Source of the DNA: Arthrobacter sp. zg-Y1110
GTDB taxonomy: Bacteria; Actinomycetota; Actinomycetes; Actinomycetales; Micrococcaceae
Direction of reading: 5' to 3'
Length of the DNA: 64,000 bases
Assembly (NCBI RefSeq): GCF_025244865.1
Contig: NZ_CP104272.1
Coordinates: 310,001 to 374,000 of the forward strand
Part shown: positions 48,525-56,900 of the stretch, in pieces
Position numbering within the stretch: the first letter of the stretch is position 1
Layout of the letters: every line of letters begins with the position of its first letter
Translations under genes and position numbers: made by a program
Notes under the pieces: generated by a model
What the model was told of the DNA's origin: nothing
What the model saw: only the letters and a program-made list of their open reading frames with translations
The model's database searches: none

Positions 48525-49432
48525 CCGTCGTTTCCCTGCCCCGCCCGGTTCCCGGGGATCCGATGACGGGCAGCCGGGCGGCTGACTCCGCGCCGCTGCT
48601 GCAGGCTACCGACCTCGGTTTCCGTTATTCCCGGCTGCGCCCGTGGCTCTTCCGGAACCTGGAATTTTCCTTGGAGCGCGGGGAGGTCCTGTCCATCCTG
48701 GGGCCCAACGCCCGCGGCAAAACCACGCTGCTCAAGTGCCTCTCCGGGCTGCTTGCCCCGCGTGAGGGAACGGTTCACGGCGCGCCGGGCATCGGATACG
48801 TGCCCCAGGACCACGGTGCAGGTCCGTCCTTCACCGTCGCCGACATGGTGCTGATGGGCTGCACCCGGCACCTGCGTGCGTATCAGACGCCGCGCGCCGA
48901 GGACTACGCCGCCGCCGACGCAGCCATGGAACGGGTAGGCGTGGCCGCCTGGGCCGGACGCGACTATTCCACCCTCTCAGGCGGGCAGCGGCAGCTGGTG
49001 CTGATTGCCCGGGCCGTGGCCTCCGGCTGCGAACTGCTCGTCCTGGACGAACCGGCTTCTGCGCTGGACCTGAACAACCAGTCCCGCGTGCTGAGCGTGC
49101 TCACCGGGCTGGCTGCTGAGGGCATGGGAGTCATCATGACCACTCATCATCCTGACCACGCGCTCCACGTGTCCCGCAACGCGCTGCTGTTTGTCGGCAG
49201 CCATGACGTCCGCTGGGGTCCCACCGAAGAGCTGCTCACCGGTCCGGCCCTCTCCGAGGTCTACGGCCTGCCCATCTGCACCCCCACCGTGGGCACGGTA
49301 TCCGGCGAACGCGTGATCGCCGTTCCGGATTTCGGCCCGTCATGCCGTGCCTGCCCGGTGCCCGGCGCCGTCGGGGCACCGGCACCGACTCCCGTGGAAA
49401 TTCGAACCCCCCTTGTAAAGGAACATCCGTGA
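48521..49432 (+). CDS. ABC transporter ATP-binding protein (iron-siderophore)
   Basis: The 303-residue ATPase has Walker A GPNARGKTT, the signature LSGGQRQ, Walker B LLVLDEP and the H-loop TTHHPDH. In Walker A an Arg sits in a position usually held by Gly or Ser. The C-terminal tail beyond about 250 (GERVIAVPDFGPSCRACPVPG) is unusual and has Cys-Arg-Ala-Cys. ATG 48521 overlaps the permease stop. The longer frame upstream is a shadow. Co-translated with the next gene (GTGA). Confidence 0.93.
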   Translation: MTVVSLPRPVPGDPMTGSRAADSAPLLQATDLGFRYSRLRPWLFRNLEFSLERGEVLSILGPNARGKTTLLKCLSGLLAPREGTVHGAPGIGYVPQDHGAGPSFTVADMVLMGCTRHLRAYQTPRAEDYAAADAAMERVGVAAWAGRDYSTLSGGQRQLVLIARAVASGCELLVLDEPASALDLNNQSRVLSVLTGLAAEGMGVIMTTHHPDHALHVSRNALLFVGSHDVRWGPTEELLTGPALSEVYGLPICTPTVGTVSGERVIAVPDFGPSCRACPVPGAVGAPAPTPVEIRTPLVKEHP

Positions 49433-50787
49433 TTATCCGTTTGATCGGCGGCAAGCCGATGCTTGGCCAGACCGACACCACCTGGCGCGGCGCCTTCGAG
49501 GATGTCGACGCCTACGACCTCGACGACGACGCCGCCCGCGCCCGGATCCTCTCGGCCGACGGGCTGGTGATCGGCGGCGGCGTGGACCATCTCCTGCTGG
49601 GCAAGCACCGCGAAGCACTCACCGGCTTCGTGCGCGCCGGCGGCCGGGTGCTGGTCAACGGCCAGGTGGTTAAGCCCTTCATCGACGGGCTGGCGGTCTG
49701 GCGCAAGCTGGAATTCCGCGGCGCGCAGGACGTCCGGCCGCATCCGGTCTCTCCGCACCCGGTCTGGGCAGGCATTGACTACCGGGACCTGCACTACCGC
49801 ACGGGGGTGCCCGGAACCCACAGCTACGAGCGGTTGGAGGAGATCGGCGTCGCCGGTTTCTACGGCCGCGGCTATCACCTGGACCTGCCCGAGGGTGCGA
49901 CCGTGGTGACCGGCATCGGCCAGTACCGGCTCCCGCTGGACTACAGCTACCGGATCGGCTCCGGCGAAGTGCTGGTGCACGGCGGCAATGACCTGGAGAG
50001 CTTCAGCGACGATCAGTATTCCACCCGCGTGCTGGGCCCGAACCTGGTGCAGTGGCTGGAAAACGGGGAACGCACAGCGGCGGAGCCGGCGTTCGCCCCC
50101 GCTCCTGCCGCCGTCGGACCCCGATCCTCCGCCGTTTCACGCAAGGAGGGATCGGCTGCCCCGCGGATCGGGCTGCTGCACTGCGGCACCTTCCAGCCCC
50201 TGCGTACCCTGGCCGACCCGGCCCTGGCACCGTACCGCCTGGAATCCGTGTATCTGCCGGACGCCGATCCGGCCGTGCTCGCGGACCTGGATGTGGTGAT
50301 TGTGAGCGACCGGCTGCATCAGGGCCAGCTTGCGCGCTTTGTTCCGGCCATCCTTGAGGCCTTGTCCGACCCGGGAAAAACCGTGATCGTGCTTGGTGAG
50401 AACAAGGTTGAACAGTGGCTGCCCGGCGTCGGCTACAGCTTCCGCCCCACGGTGTTCTGGATGTGGCGCACCGGCGAGGACAACGGGACTCGGCTGCGGC
50501 TGCCCGAGGATCCGATGTGGGAACTCCTCACCCCCCGGTCCGTGTCCTGGCACCATCACGGTCTGCTGCATCCGCGCCCCGGTGCCCGCTCGCTGGTGGT
50601 GATGGAAGAGGACGGCGCCGAATCCGGCACGCTGCTGTACGTGGATGAGGTGAACCAGCCTGCCCGCCTGCTGGTGACCACCATGGACCCGGTCTATCAC
50701 CACGGATCCGGCTTTATGCCCGGCGCATCCCAGCTGCTCTACTCGCTGCTGCGCTGGGTCACGGCCACGCACGCCCCGCGGGCCTAG
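49429..50787 (+). CDS. Tandem two-half amidotransferase-like protein in iron-transporter operon
   Basis: The 452-residue soluble protein, with no signal peptide, consists of two similar halves joined by an Ala/Pro-rich linker (about 215-245). Each half looks like a Rossmann-like class I glutamine amidotransferase-type fold (N half: ILSADGLVIGGGVDHLLLGKHREALTGFVRAGGRVLVNG; C half: ADLDVVIVSDRLHQGQLARFVPAILEALSDPGKTVIVLGE). The usual catalytic Cys/His pair is not evident. GTG 49429 overlaps the ATPase stop by GTGA and has AAAGGA upstream. Function unknown; a helper in iron release or siderophore handling is suggested by its place only. Confidence 0.78.
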   Translation: MIIRLIGGKPMLGQTDTTWRGAFEDVDAYDLDDDAARARILSADGLVIGGGVDHLLLGKHREALTGFVRAGGRVLVNGQVVKPFIDGLAVWRKLEFRGAQDVRPHPVSPHPVWAGIDYRDLHYRTGVPGTHSYERLEEIGVAGFYGRGYHLDLPEGATVVTGIGQYRLPLDYSYRIGSGEVLVHGGNDLESFSDDQYSTRVLGPNLVQWLENGERTAAEPAFAPAPAAVGPRSSAVSRKEGSAAPRIGLLHCGTFQPLRTLADPALAPYRLESVYLPDADPAVLADLDVVIVSDRLHQGQLARFVPAILEALSDPGKTVIVLGENKVEQWLPGVGYSFRPTVFWMWRTGEDNGTRLRLPEDPMWELLTPRSVSWHHHGLLHPRPGARSLVVMEEDGAESGTLLYVDEVNQPARLLVTTMDPVYHHGSGFMPGASQLLYSLLRWVTATHAPRA

Positions 50788-50890
50788 CCGGGTCTGAGGG
50801 GAGCCGGCCGGGCGGACATAGGGGAGCGGGCGTACCGGTCCCGGCGCTGCGTTCCTCTCGCTTCCGTTTGCCCGCACGCCTTCCCAAACA

Positions 50891-50945
50891 CTGTTACTGA
50901 TGGTGCTGCTGTGACAACAGGAGGTAACAGCAGCACCATATGGTG
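50891..50945. terminator. Nested hairpins in convergent gap
   Basis: ATGGTGCTGCTGT (50900-50912) pairs with ACAGCAGCACCAT (50927-50939), a 13-bp perfect stem. CTGTTAC (50891-50897) pairs with GTAACAG (50924-50930), which is mutually exclusive with the first. CACCATATGGTG (50934-50945) is a third palindrome. They occupy the gap 50788-50982 between convergent genes. A terminator without a T-run is possible. Confidence 0.6.
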
Positions 50946-50982
50946 GGATGCTGTGTCCGAACCTTCGCTGGGGCTGCGGGTT

Positions 50983-51408
50983 TTACAGCGTCAGGGCCAT
51001 GCCAAGTGAATCCGGAGCCGTTTCCCGGAACCCATGCCGGTTATAGAGACGGCGGCCCGGCGGGTCAGCCATCAGGGTGACCCAGGCGCCTGCCGGAGCA
51101 TGAGACCGGATGCTCTCCAGCAGGTCGGTAAGTATCCGGTCGCCCAGACCCTGCCGCTGATGGTCGGGCAGGACGGCCATGTCCGCGATGTGGAAATACC
51201 AGCCGCCGTCGCCGATCACCCGGCCCATCGCCACGGGACATCCGGTGGCCGTCTCCTGGATGTGGGCCGCCGCCCAGCTGCCGGTCAGGGCCGCTTGTGC
51301 CTGGTCTGCCCGTTTGCGCGTCAGCCCGGACTCGGCGCGCAGCCGCAGGTAAGCCTCCAAGGGAGGGGGAGTGCGAATCAGGAGGTAGCGTTCGTCCGGG
51401 GTAGTCAC
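50983..51408 (-). CDS. GNAT family N-acetyltransferase
   Basis: The 141-residue acetyl-CoA-dependent acetyltransferase has motif A as DMAVLPDHQRQGLGDRILTDLL and the C-terminal YNRHGFRETA. Substrate unknown. ATG 51408 start; monocistronic, next to the lysE gene on the same strand. Confidence 0.88.
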   Translation of the reverse strand: MTTPDERYLLIRTPPPLEAYLRLRAESGLTRKRADQAQAALTGSWAAAHIQETATGCPVAMGRVIGDGGWYFHIADMAVLPDHQRQGLGDRILTDLLESIRSHAPAGAWVTLMADPPGRRLYNRHGFRETAPDSLGMALTL

Positions 51409-51483
51409 GGAACGAATGCTTTCACGCCGCAGACGGACTGCAGCTTTTATTACGGGCCGGCCGGTCGGAGTGCGTCGTCCGGA

Positions 51484-52080
51484 TCAGCCCAAGACCAGCC
51501 GGACGGCGAGGACCAGCATCACGACGCCGATCAGCAGATCGACGATCTGCCAGGTACGCGGCCGGTTCAGCACCGTGGATAAGCTGCGGGCACCGTAGCC
51601 CAGCGCGGTGAACCAGATGAGGCTGCCCACCACGGCGCCGGCTGCGAAAATCCAGCGCGTGTCAGAACCGTACTGGTTCGCCAGGCTGCCCAGCAGCACC
51701 ACGGTGTCCAGATACACGTGCGGGTTCAGGAAGGTCAGGGCAAGGGTCGTCAGGATGACGTTGCCCTTGGCCCTCGGTGCCTGTGCTTCCAGCACCGAGG
51801 GCCTGGCGGCGGAGATCAGCGAGCGGATACCCCACCAGGTGAGGTAGGCGGCGCCGGCCCAGCGCAGGATTTCCAGGACCGCCGGGAAGCGGGATACCAA
51901 TGCGCCGATTCCGGCGGTGCCGCCGAAGATCAGCAGGGCATCGCTGATGATGCACAGGGCCACTACCGCGCCGATGTGTTCCCGCCGCAGCCCCTGCCGC
52001 AGGACGAAGGCATTCTGCGCTCCAATGGCCACAATCAGTCCGAGGCCGGTGACCATTCCAGTGGCCCAAATACTTAGCAT
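51484..52080 (-). CDS. lysE: LysE-family amino acid exporter
   Basis: The 198-residue membrane protein has six predicted helices and the LysE/ArgO pattern GLGLIVAIGAQNAFVLRQGL near the N terminus, with ALTFLNPHVYLDTVVLLG in the middle. It exports lysine and arginine when internal levels rise. It is divergent from a LysR-type regulator of the LysG/ArgP type, the classic lysEG arrangement. Confidence 0.93.
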   Translation of the reverse strand: MLSIWATGMVTGLGLIVAIGAQNAFVLRQGLRREHIGAVVALCIISDALLIFGGTAGIGALVSRFPAVLEILRWAGAAYLTWWGIRSLISAARPSVLEAQAPRAKGNVILTTLALTFLNPHVYLDTVVLLGSLANQYGSDTRWIFAAGAVVGSLIWFTALGYGARSLSTVLNRPRTWQIVDLLIGVVMLVLAVRLVLG

Positions 52081-52149
52081 TCCTCGACGGTAACCAGCGG
52101 CAGCGGTTCAGACAAACGAATGATTTGAAGGATGCATTAGGTTTGCTTC

Positions 52150-53016
52150 ATGAACTTCGAGCATCTCCGCGCACTGTCCGCCGTCGTCGACGAGGGCACG
52201 TTCGAAGCGGCGGCGGATCGGTTGCACATCAGTCCGTCAGCGGTAAGCCAGCGCATCAAGGCACTGGAAAGCTCCGTGGGCCAGGTCGTTGTTCGCCGCG
52301 GGACACCCTGCACGCCGACGGACGCGGGCGTGGTTCTGCTGCGCATGGCACGGCAGGTGCAGCTGCTGGAGGGGGAAACCCGTTCCGCGCTCTCGGGTGG
52401 CACATCACCGCGGACGCCGACGCCGGTGGCCGTCAATGCGGACTCCCTCGCCACATGGTTCGTCCCCGTCCTCTCCGAAGCAGCCGAGTTGACGGACAGC
52501 ACCCTGGACCTGCACGTCGAAGACCAGGACCACAGCGCGCAGCTGTTGCGCCAAGGGGACGTAATCGGCGCGGTCACCGCCGATCCGACACCGGTCAACG
52601 GCTGCAGGGTCGAGGCCTTGGGCGCCATGCGCTACCTCCCGGTGTCGACGCCGGACCTGCAGCAGCGCTTCACGCGTGAGGACGGTGTCGACTGGGCAGC
52701 CCTGCCGGTGGTTCAGTTCAATGCCAAGGACGATCTGCAGCGCCGGTTCCTGCAGGCCCGCGGCGTTGACGGACGACCGCCCCGGCACACTATCCCGTCC
52801 TCTGAGGCATTTGTGGCAGCGGTCCGTGCAGGACTCGGCTGGGGCATGCTGCCGGAACTGCAGTTGGGCAACGGACTCAAGGACGGGACGTTGGTGCTGC
52901 TAGATGAGCGTGCGCACCGGGACGTCCTGCTGTACTGGCAGGCCTGGAAGCTGGACTCGGAAAGGCTGCACCGCATCGGTGACTCAATCCGGCGGGCCGC
53001 CCGGCAGCTCAGGTAA
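52150..53016 (+). CDS. lysG: LysG/ArgP-type LysR regulator
   Basis: The 288-residue LysR regulator has an N-terminal HTH (FEHLRALSAVVDEGTFEAAADRLHISPSAVSQRIKALE) and a periplasmic-binding-like effector domain. The FEAAADRLHISPSAVSQRIKALE form is that of ArgP/LysG. It would activate lysE in response to lysine or arginine. The 69-base divergent gap (52081-52149) probably holds the operator. Confidence 0.92.
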   Translation: MNFEHLRALSAVVDEGTFEAAADRLHISPSAVSQRIKALESSVGQVVVRRGTPCTPTDAGVVLLRMARQVQLLEGETRSALSGGTSPRTPTPVAVNADSLATWFVPVLSEAAELTDSTLDLHVEDQDHSAQLLRQGDVIGAVTADPTPVNGCRVEALGAMRYLPVSTPDLQQRFTREDGVDWAALPVVQFNAKDDLQRRFLQARGVDGRPPRHTIPSSEAFVAAVRAGLGWGMLPELQLGNGLKDGTLVLLDERAHRDVLLYWQAWKLDSERLHRIGDSIRRAARQLR

Positions 53017-53090
53017 GGAGCCCCCCCCGGAGTTGCCGGCCGGAGCTGCCCAGCATTCTGCCATCCGAGGGGCGGGGAGCGGGAAGGTGT

Positions 53091-53885
53091 TTAGGGAAAC
53101 GGCTGGCAGTGCGGGCAGTAGTACAGGTCCCGCATTTCCAACTCGTTGTCGCCGAGCAGCTCATGCGCCACCTTGGTGCCGCAGCGCAGGCAGCCCCGCC
53201 GTTCCCGGCGATAGACCCAGAGCTGGTCCCGGCCCATGGCGCCGGTGGTGATCCGGCGGGAGCGGGCCTTGTTGACCTCCAGGAGCCGCTTGGACAGGTC
53301 CACCAGGCGGGGCAGATCGGGGACGTCGGAGACCGGGGTCAGCGGGTGGATGCCGGCCAGGAAGCACAGCTCGCACCGGTAGATGTTGCCGATCCCGGCG
53401 AGGTTCCGCTGGTCCAGCAGGGCCAGGCCGATGGGCCGGTCCGGCTGGGCGGAGAGGCGGCGCAGCGCTTCTTCGGCGTCCCAGTCGGGTCCCAGCAGGT
53501 CCGGGCCGAGGTAGCCGACGGCGTCGTCCTCGTCCGACCGGGGCAGGACCCGAAGGAACCCGAGGTCGAATCCGACCACCTGGTGGGTGTCCGTTTCGAG
53601 GATGCAGCGGGCCTTGAACGCGGGCCGGCGCCACTTCTCGCCGCGCGCGTAAACGTGCCAAAGCCCCTCCATTTTCAGGTGGGAGTGGAGGATCCAGCCG
53701 TCCACGGGATCGCCGCCGCGGATCAGCAGATGCTTGCCGCGGGACGCAACGTCCTGCACGGCGGAGCCGGTGAAATCGGTGGCGGCGAATTTCGGGACGC
53801 GGATATCGCACCGGGTGAGCTCTTTGCCGGCCAGGACGGCATTGAGGTCCCTCGCCGCCCGCCAGATGGTATCGCCCTCAGGCAC
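53091..53885 (-). CDS. nei: Nei2-type endonuclease VIII DNA glycosylase
   Basis: The 264-residue base-excision repair enzyme begins MPEGDTIWRAARDLNAVLAG with catalytic Pro2 and Glu3 and ends in a zinc finger (CLRCGTKV...YYCPHCQ). This is the actinobacterial Nei2 form, which removes oxidised pyrimidines. It lies 38 bases downstream of lhr on the same strand, as in mycobacteria (Rv3296-Rv3297), so the pair is probably a repair unit. Confidence 0.93.
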   Translation of the reverse strand: MPEGDTIWRAARDLNAVLAGKELTRCDIRVPKFAATDFTGSAVQDVASRGKHLLIRGGDPVDGWILHSHLKMEGLWHVYARGEKWRRPAFKARCILETDTHQVVGFDLGFLRVLPRSDEDDAVGYLGPDLLGPDWDAEEALRRLSAQPDRPIGLALLDQRNLAGIGNIYRCELCFLAGIHPLTPVSDVPDLPRLVDLSKRLLEVNKARSRRITTGAMGRDQLWVYRRERRGCLRCGTKVAHELLGDNELEMRDLYYCPHCQPFP

Positions 53886-53923
53886 GGTTCCTCCCCGGTT
53901 CGACTACGCACGGGGCCAACACA

Positions 53924-56900
53924 TCAGACACGGTAGCGCAGCCCTTTCGGCGTGGTGTAGAAACCGGCAGCGGTCAGTGCCCGCGCAGCGTCCGTATCGA
54001 GGATATCCGTCCCGTTGACCTTCTCGATGGCCATTTTCTCCGCCGCGCCTCGTTGGATAATCCGCACCAGCGCGGCAGCGGAAAGCTCCAAGACAGCCGG
54101 CTCCTCGGTGAAGGTCAGGAGTGTCTTGCCGCCGCGTTCGGCGTATAACGCCAGCTCGCCGTCGACCAGGACCACCAGTGCACCGGCTTTGCGGCCGGGC
54201 CGGTGTCCACCCTCCAGGGTCGGCCAGGGCAGGGCGGCACCGTAGGGGTTCGCCGGATCGGTGGCGGCCAGTGCGACGGCGGACGGTTCGGGCTGCTTCA
54301 ACTGCGCGTCTTCGGAGAAGGAACGCAGCCGGTCCACCGTGGCCGGCACCGCGAACTGGGCGGCGCCGAGCTGCTCAATAAAGTAACCGCGCCGGCACCT
54401 GCCCATCTCCTCCAGCCGGGCCAGCACCCGATAGAGCAGGGCGAAGCCGCCCGGGGTGCCTTCGCTGGCCACGGAACCGCGGGTGACCACGCCGTAGCGG
54501 TCCAGCATCAGCTCGGCCGTGGCGTGGGCATGCAGCGTGGTGTCGGTTTCCACCGCGGGGAGCATGCTCCACCGCCCGGCGACCAGCGGCGGAGCGTTGC
54601 GGAGCGCGGGCGCGGACGCGCCGCCGGCCGCCAGCCGCATGGAGCTGCCCGTCAGAGAGGCCCCGGGTGCCCGGCCCAGCCGTCCCATCCGGGCGGTGCG
54701 GGCACGCGGGGTGGCGGCCCGTTGCTTATGGGCGGTTTTCCCGCCGGAGAGCAGGGACCGCACCGGGGTGAAAGTGTCATTGCTGATCCGCCCGGCCCAG
54801 ACGAGTTCCCAGAGGGCGGAGATGATGTTCGCATCCGTTTCAGCCATGCCGTCTGCCGCTAGACCGTCGCCGAGCTGGCGGAAGAAGTACGCGCCGCCGT
54901 TGCCCAGCAGTTCCAGCAGCCGCTGGTGCAGGCCGCCCGGCTCGAAATCAGGGGAGGGGTTGAGCGTCAGCGGCGCGTTTTCGGCCAGGTGCAGGGCTAT
55001 CCAGCCGTCGTTGCCCGGCAGGGAGCCGCTGCCGGACCACACCACTTCGCCCGTGGCGGTCAGCTCGTCCAGCATGGCCGGGGCGTAGTCGCGCACCCGG
55101 GAGCCCAGGATCAGCGGTTCCCAGGCCGAAGCCGGAATCGGCACGCCGGAAAGCTGGTCGATCACGGTGGCCACGCCGTCGAGCCCGCGCAGTGACGAAC
55201 CCACGTTCTGCCAGACCGGCAGGAACCGCCCGTAGGTGGCCGGGTCCACCGGCTCCACCTCGGAACGCAGGGCCGCCAGCGAACTGCGGCGCAGCCGCCG
55301 CAGCACCTCGACATCGCACCATTCGGTTCCGGCGGGAGAGCCGGGAACGGTGACGGTGGCCGGGGGAGTGGAGTCGACGCCGTCGGCCGCGTCCAGCAGC
55401 AGGGTTTCGGCGGGGCGGAATTCGCCCTCCGCGACGCGTCCCTCGCCGGCCAGGCGCTGCAGGGTGCCGGTGACGACGGCGACGCCGAGGCCCAGCCGGG
55501 CGGCGGCTTCGGCGGCGGTGAAGGGCCCGTGGGTCCGGGCATACCGGCCCACCAGGTCACCGAGCGGATCCGCAACGGGTTCGATAAACGCCAGCGGCAC
55601 GCCCATCGGCAACGGAACACCGAGGGCGTCCCGCAGCCGGGCGGCGTCTTCGATGGCCGCATACCGGGTGCTGCCGGCCATGCCGATTTTCAGGGCCCGG
55701 TTGGCGCGGACCAGCTGCTCCAGCAGCTCTTCGGCATCCTCCGAGGTGGCGGTGGCCGGAGCCGGTTCCACCGCGGTCCCGGTCTCGTCAACGGCAAGCT
55801 CCACCGGCTGCAGGCGGGCGGCGACCTCCGGAACGGAGAGCGGACCGAGCAGCCGCAGCAGGTCCGCCACGCCTTCCAGTCCGCGGGCATGGCGGTCCGG
55901 AGCCAGGCGCTGGAGTTCGCTTTCGATCCGGGCGATGATCCGCGCATCCAGCAGTTCGCGCAGTTCGGCCCGGCCCAGCAGCTCATTGAGCAGCGTGGGA
56001 TCCAGGGACAGGGCGGCGGCCTTGCGTTCGGCCAGCGGCGAATCGCCCTCGTACAGGAAAGCGCCCACGTAGCCGAAGAGCATGGAGCGGGCGAACGGCG
56101 ACGGCGAGGGAGTGGTGGTTTCCACCAAGCGGATCTCGCGCCGCTCAATGCCGGAGGCAATGTCTTTCAGGGCCGGCAGGTCATAGACATCCTGCAGGCA
56201 TTCGCGGACCGTTTCCAGCAGGATCGGGAAGGTCGGGTACTTCTTGGCGACATCCAGCAGCTGCGCCGACCGCTGCCGCTGCTGCCAGAGCGGGGTGCGT
56301 TTGGAGGGGTTCTGCCGCGGCAGCAGCAGCGCGCGTGCCGCGCACTCCCGGAACCGTGAGGCGAACAACGCGGAGCCGCCCACCTCGGCGGTGACAATGG
56401 AATCGAGTTCCTCGGGGTCGAACAGGAACAGCTCGGCGCCGGGCGGTTCGTCCTCCATCAGCGGCACGCGCAGCACAATGCCGTCGTCGGAGGCCATGGC
56501 CGATCCGTCCAGCCCGTACCGGGCGTGCAGCCGCGCCCCGACAGCGAGTGCCCAGGGCGCATGGACCGGCATACCGTACGGGCTGTGCAGGACTACCCGC
56601 CAGTCCCCGAGTTCGTCGTGGAAGCGTTCCACCACCAGCGACCGGTCGTTGGGCACCACATCGGTGGCCTGCTGCTGCTCGCGCAGGTAATTGATCAGGT
56701 TGCCGGCGGCCCAGTCATCCAGCCCGACGGCGGTCAGGCGTTCCCTGGCCGCTGTGTCATCCGCGGCGGCCATCTCGCGGACGAAGGCGCCCAGGGCACG
56801 GCCCAGTTCCACCGGCCGGCCGAGGGTGTCCCCGCGCCAGAACGGCAGTTTGCCGGGCTGGCCGAAGGCGGGGGAGACCAGCACCCGGTCATGGGTGATG

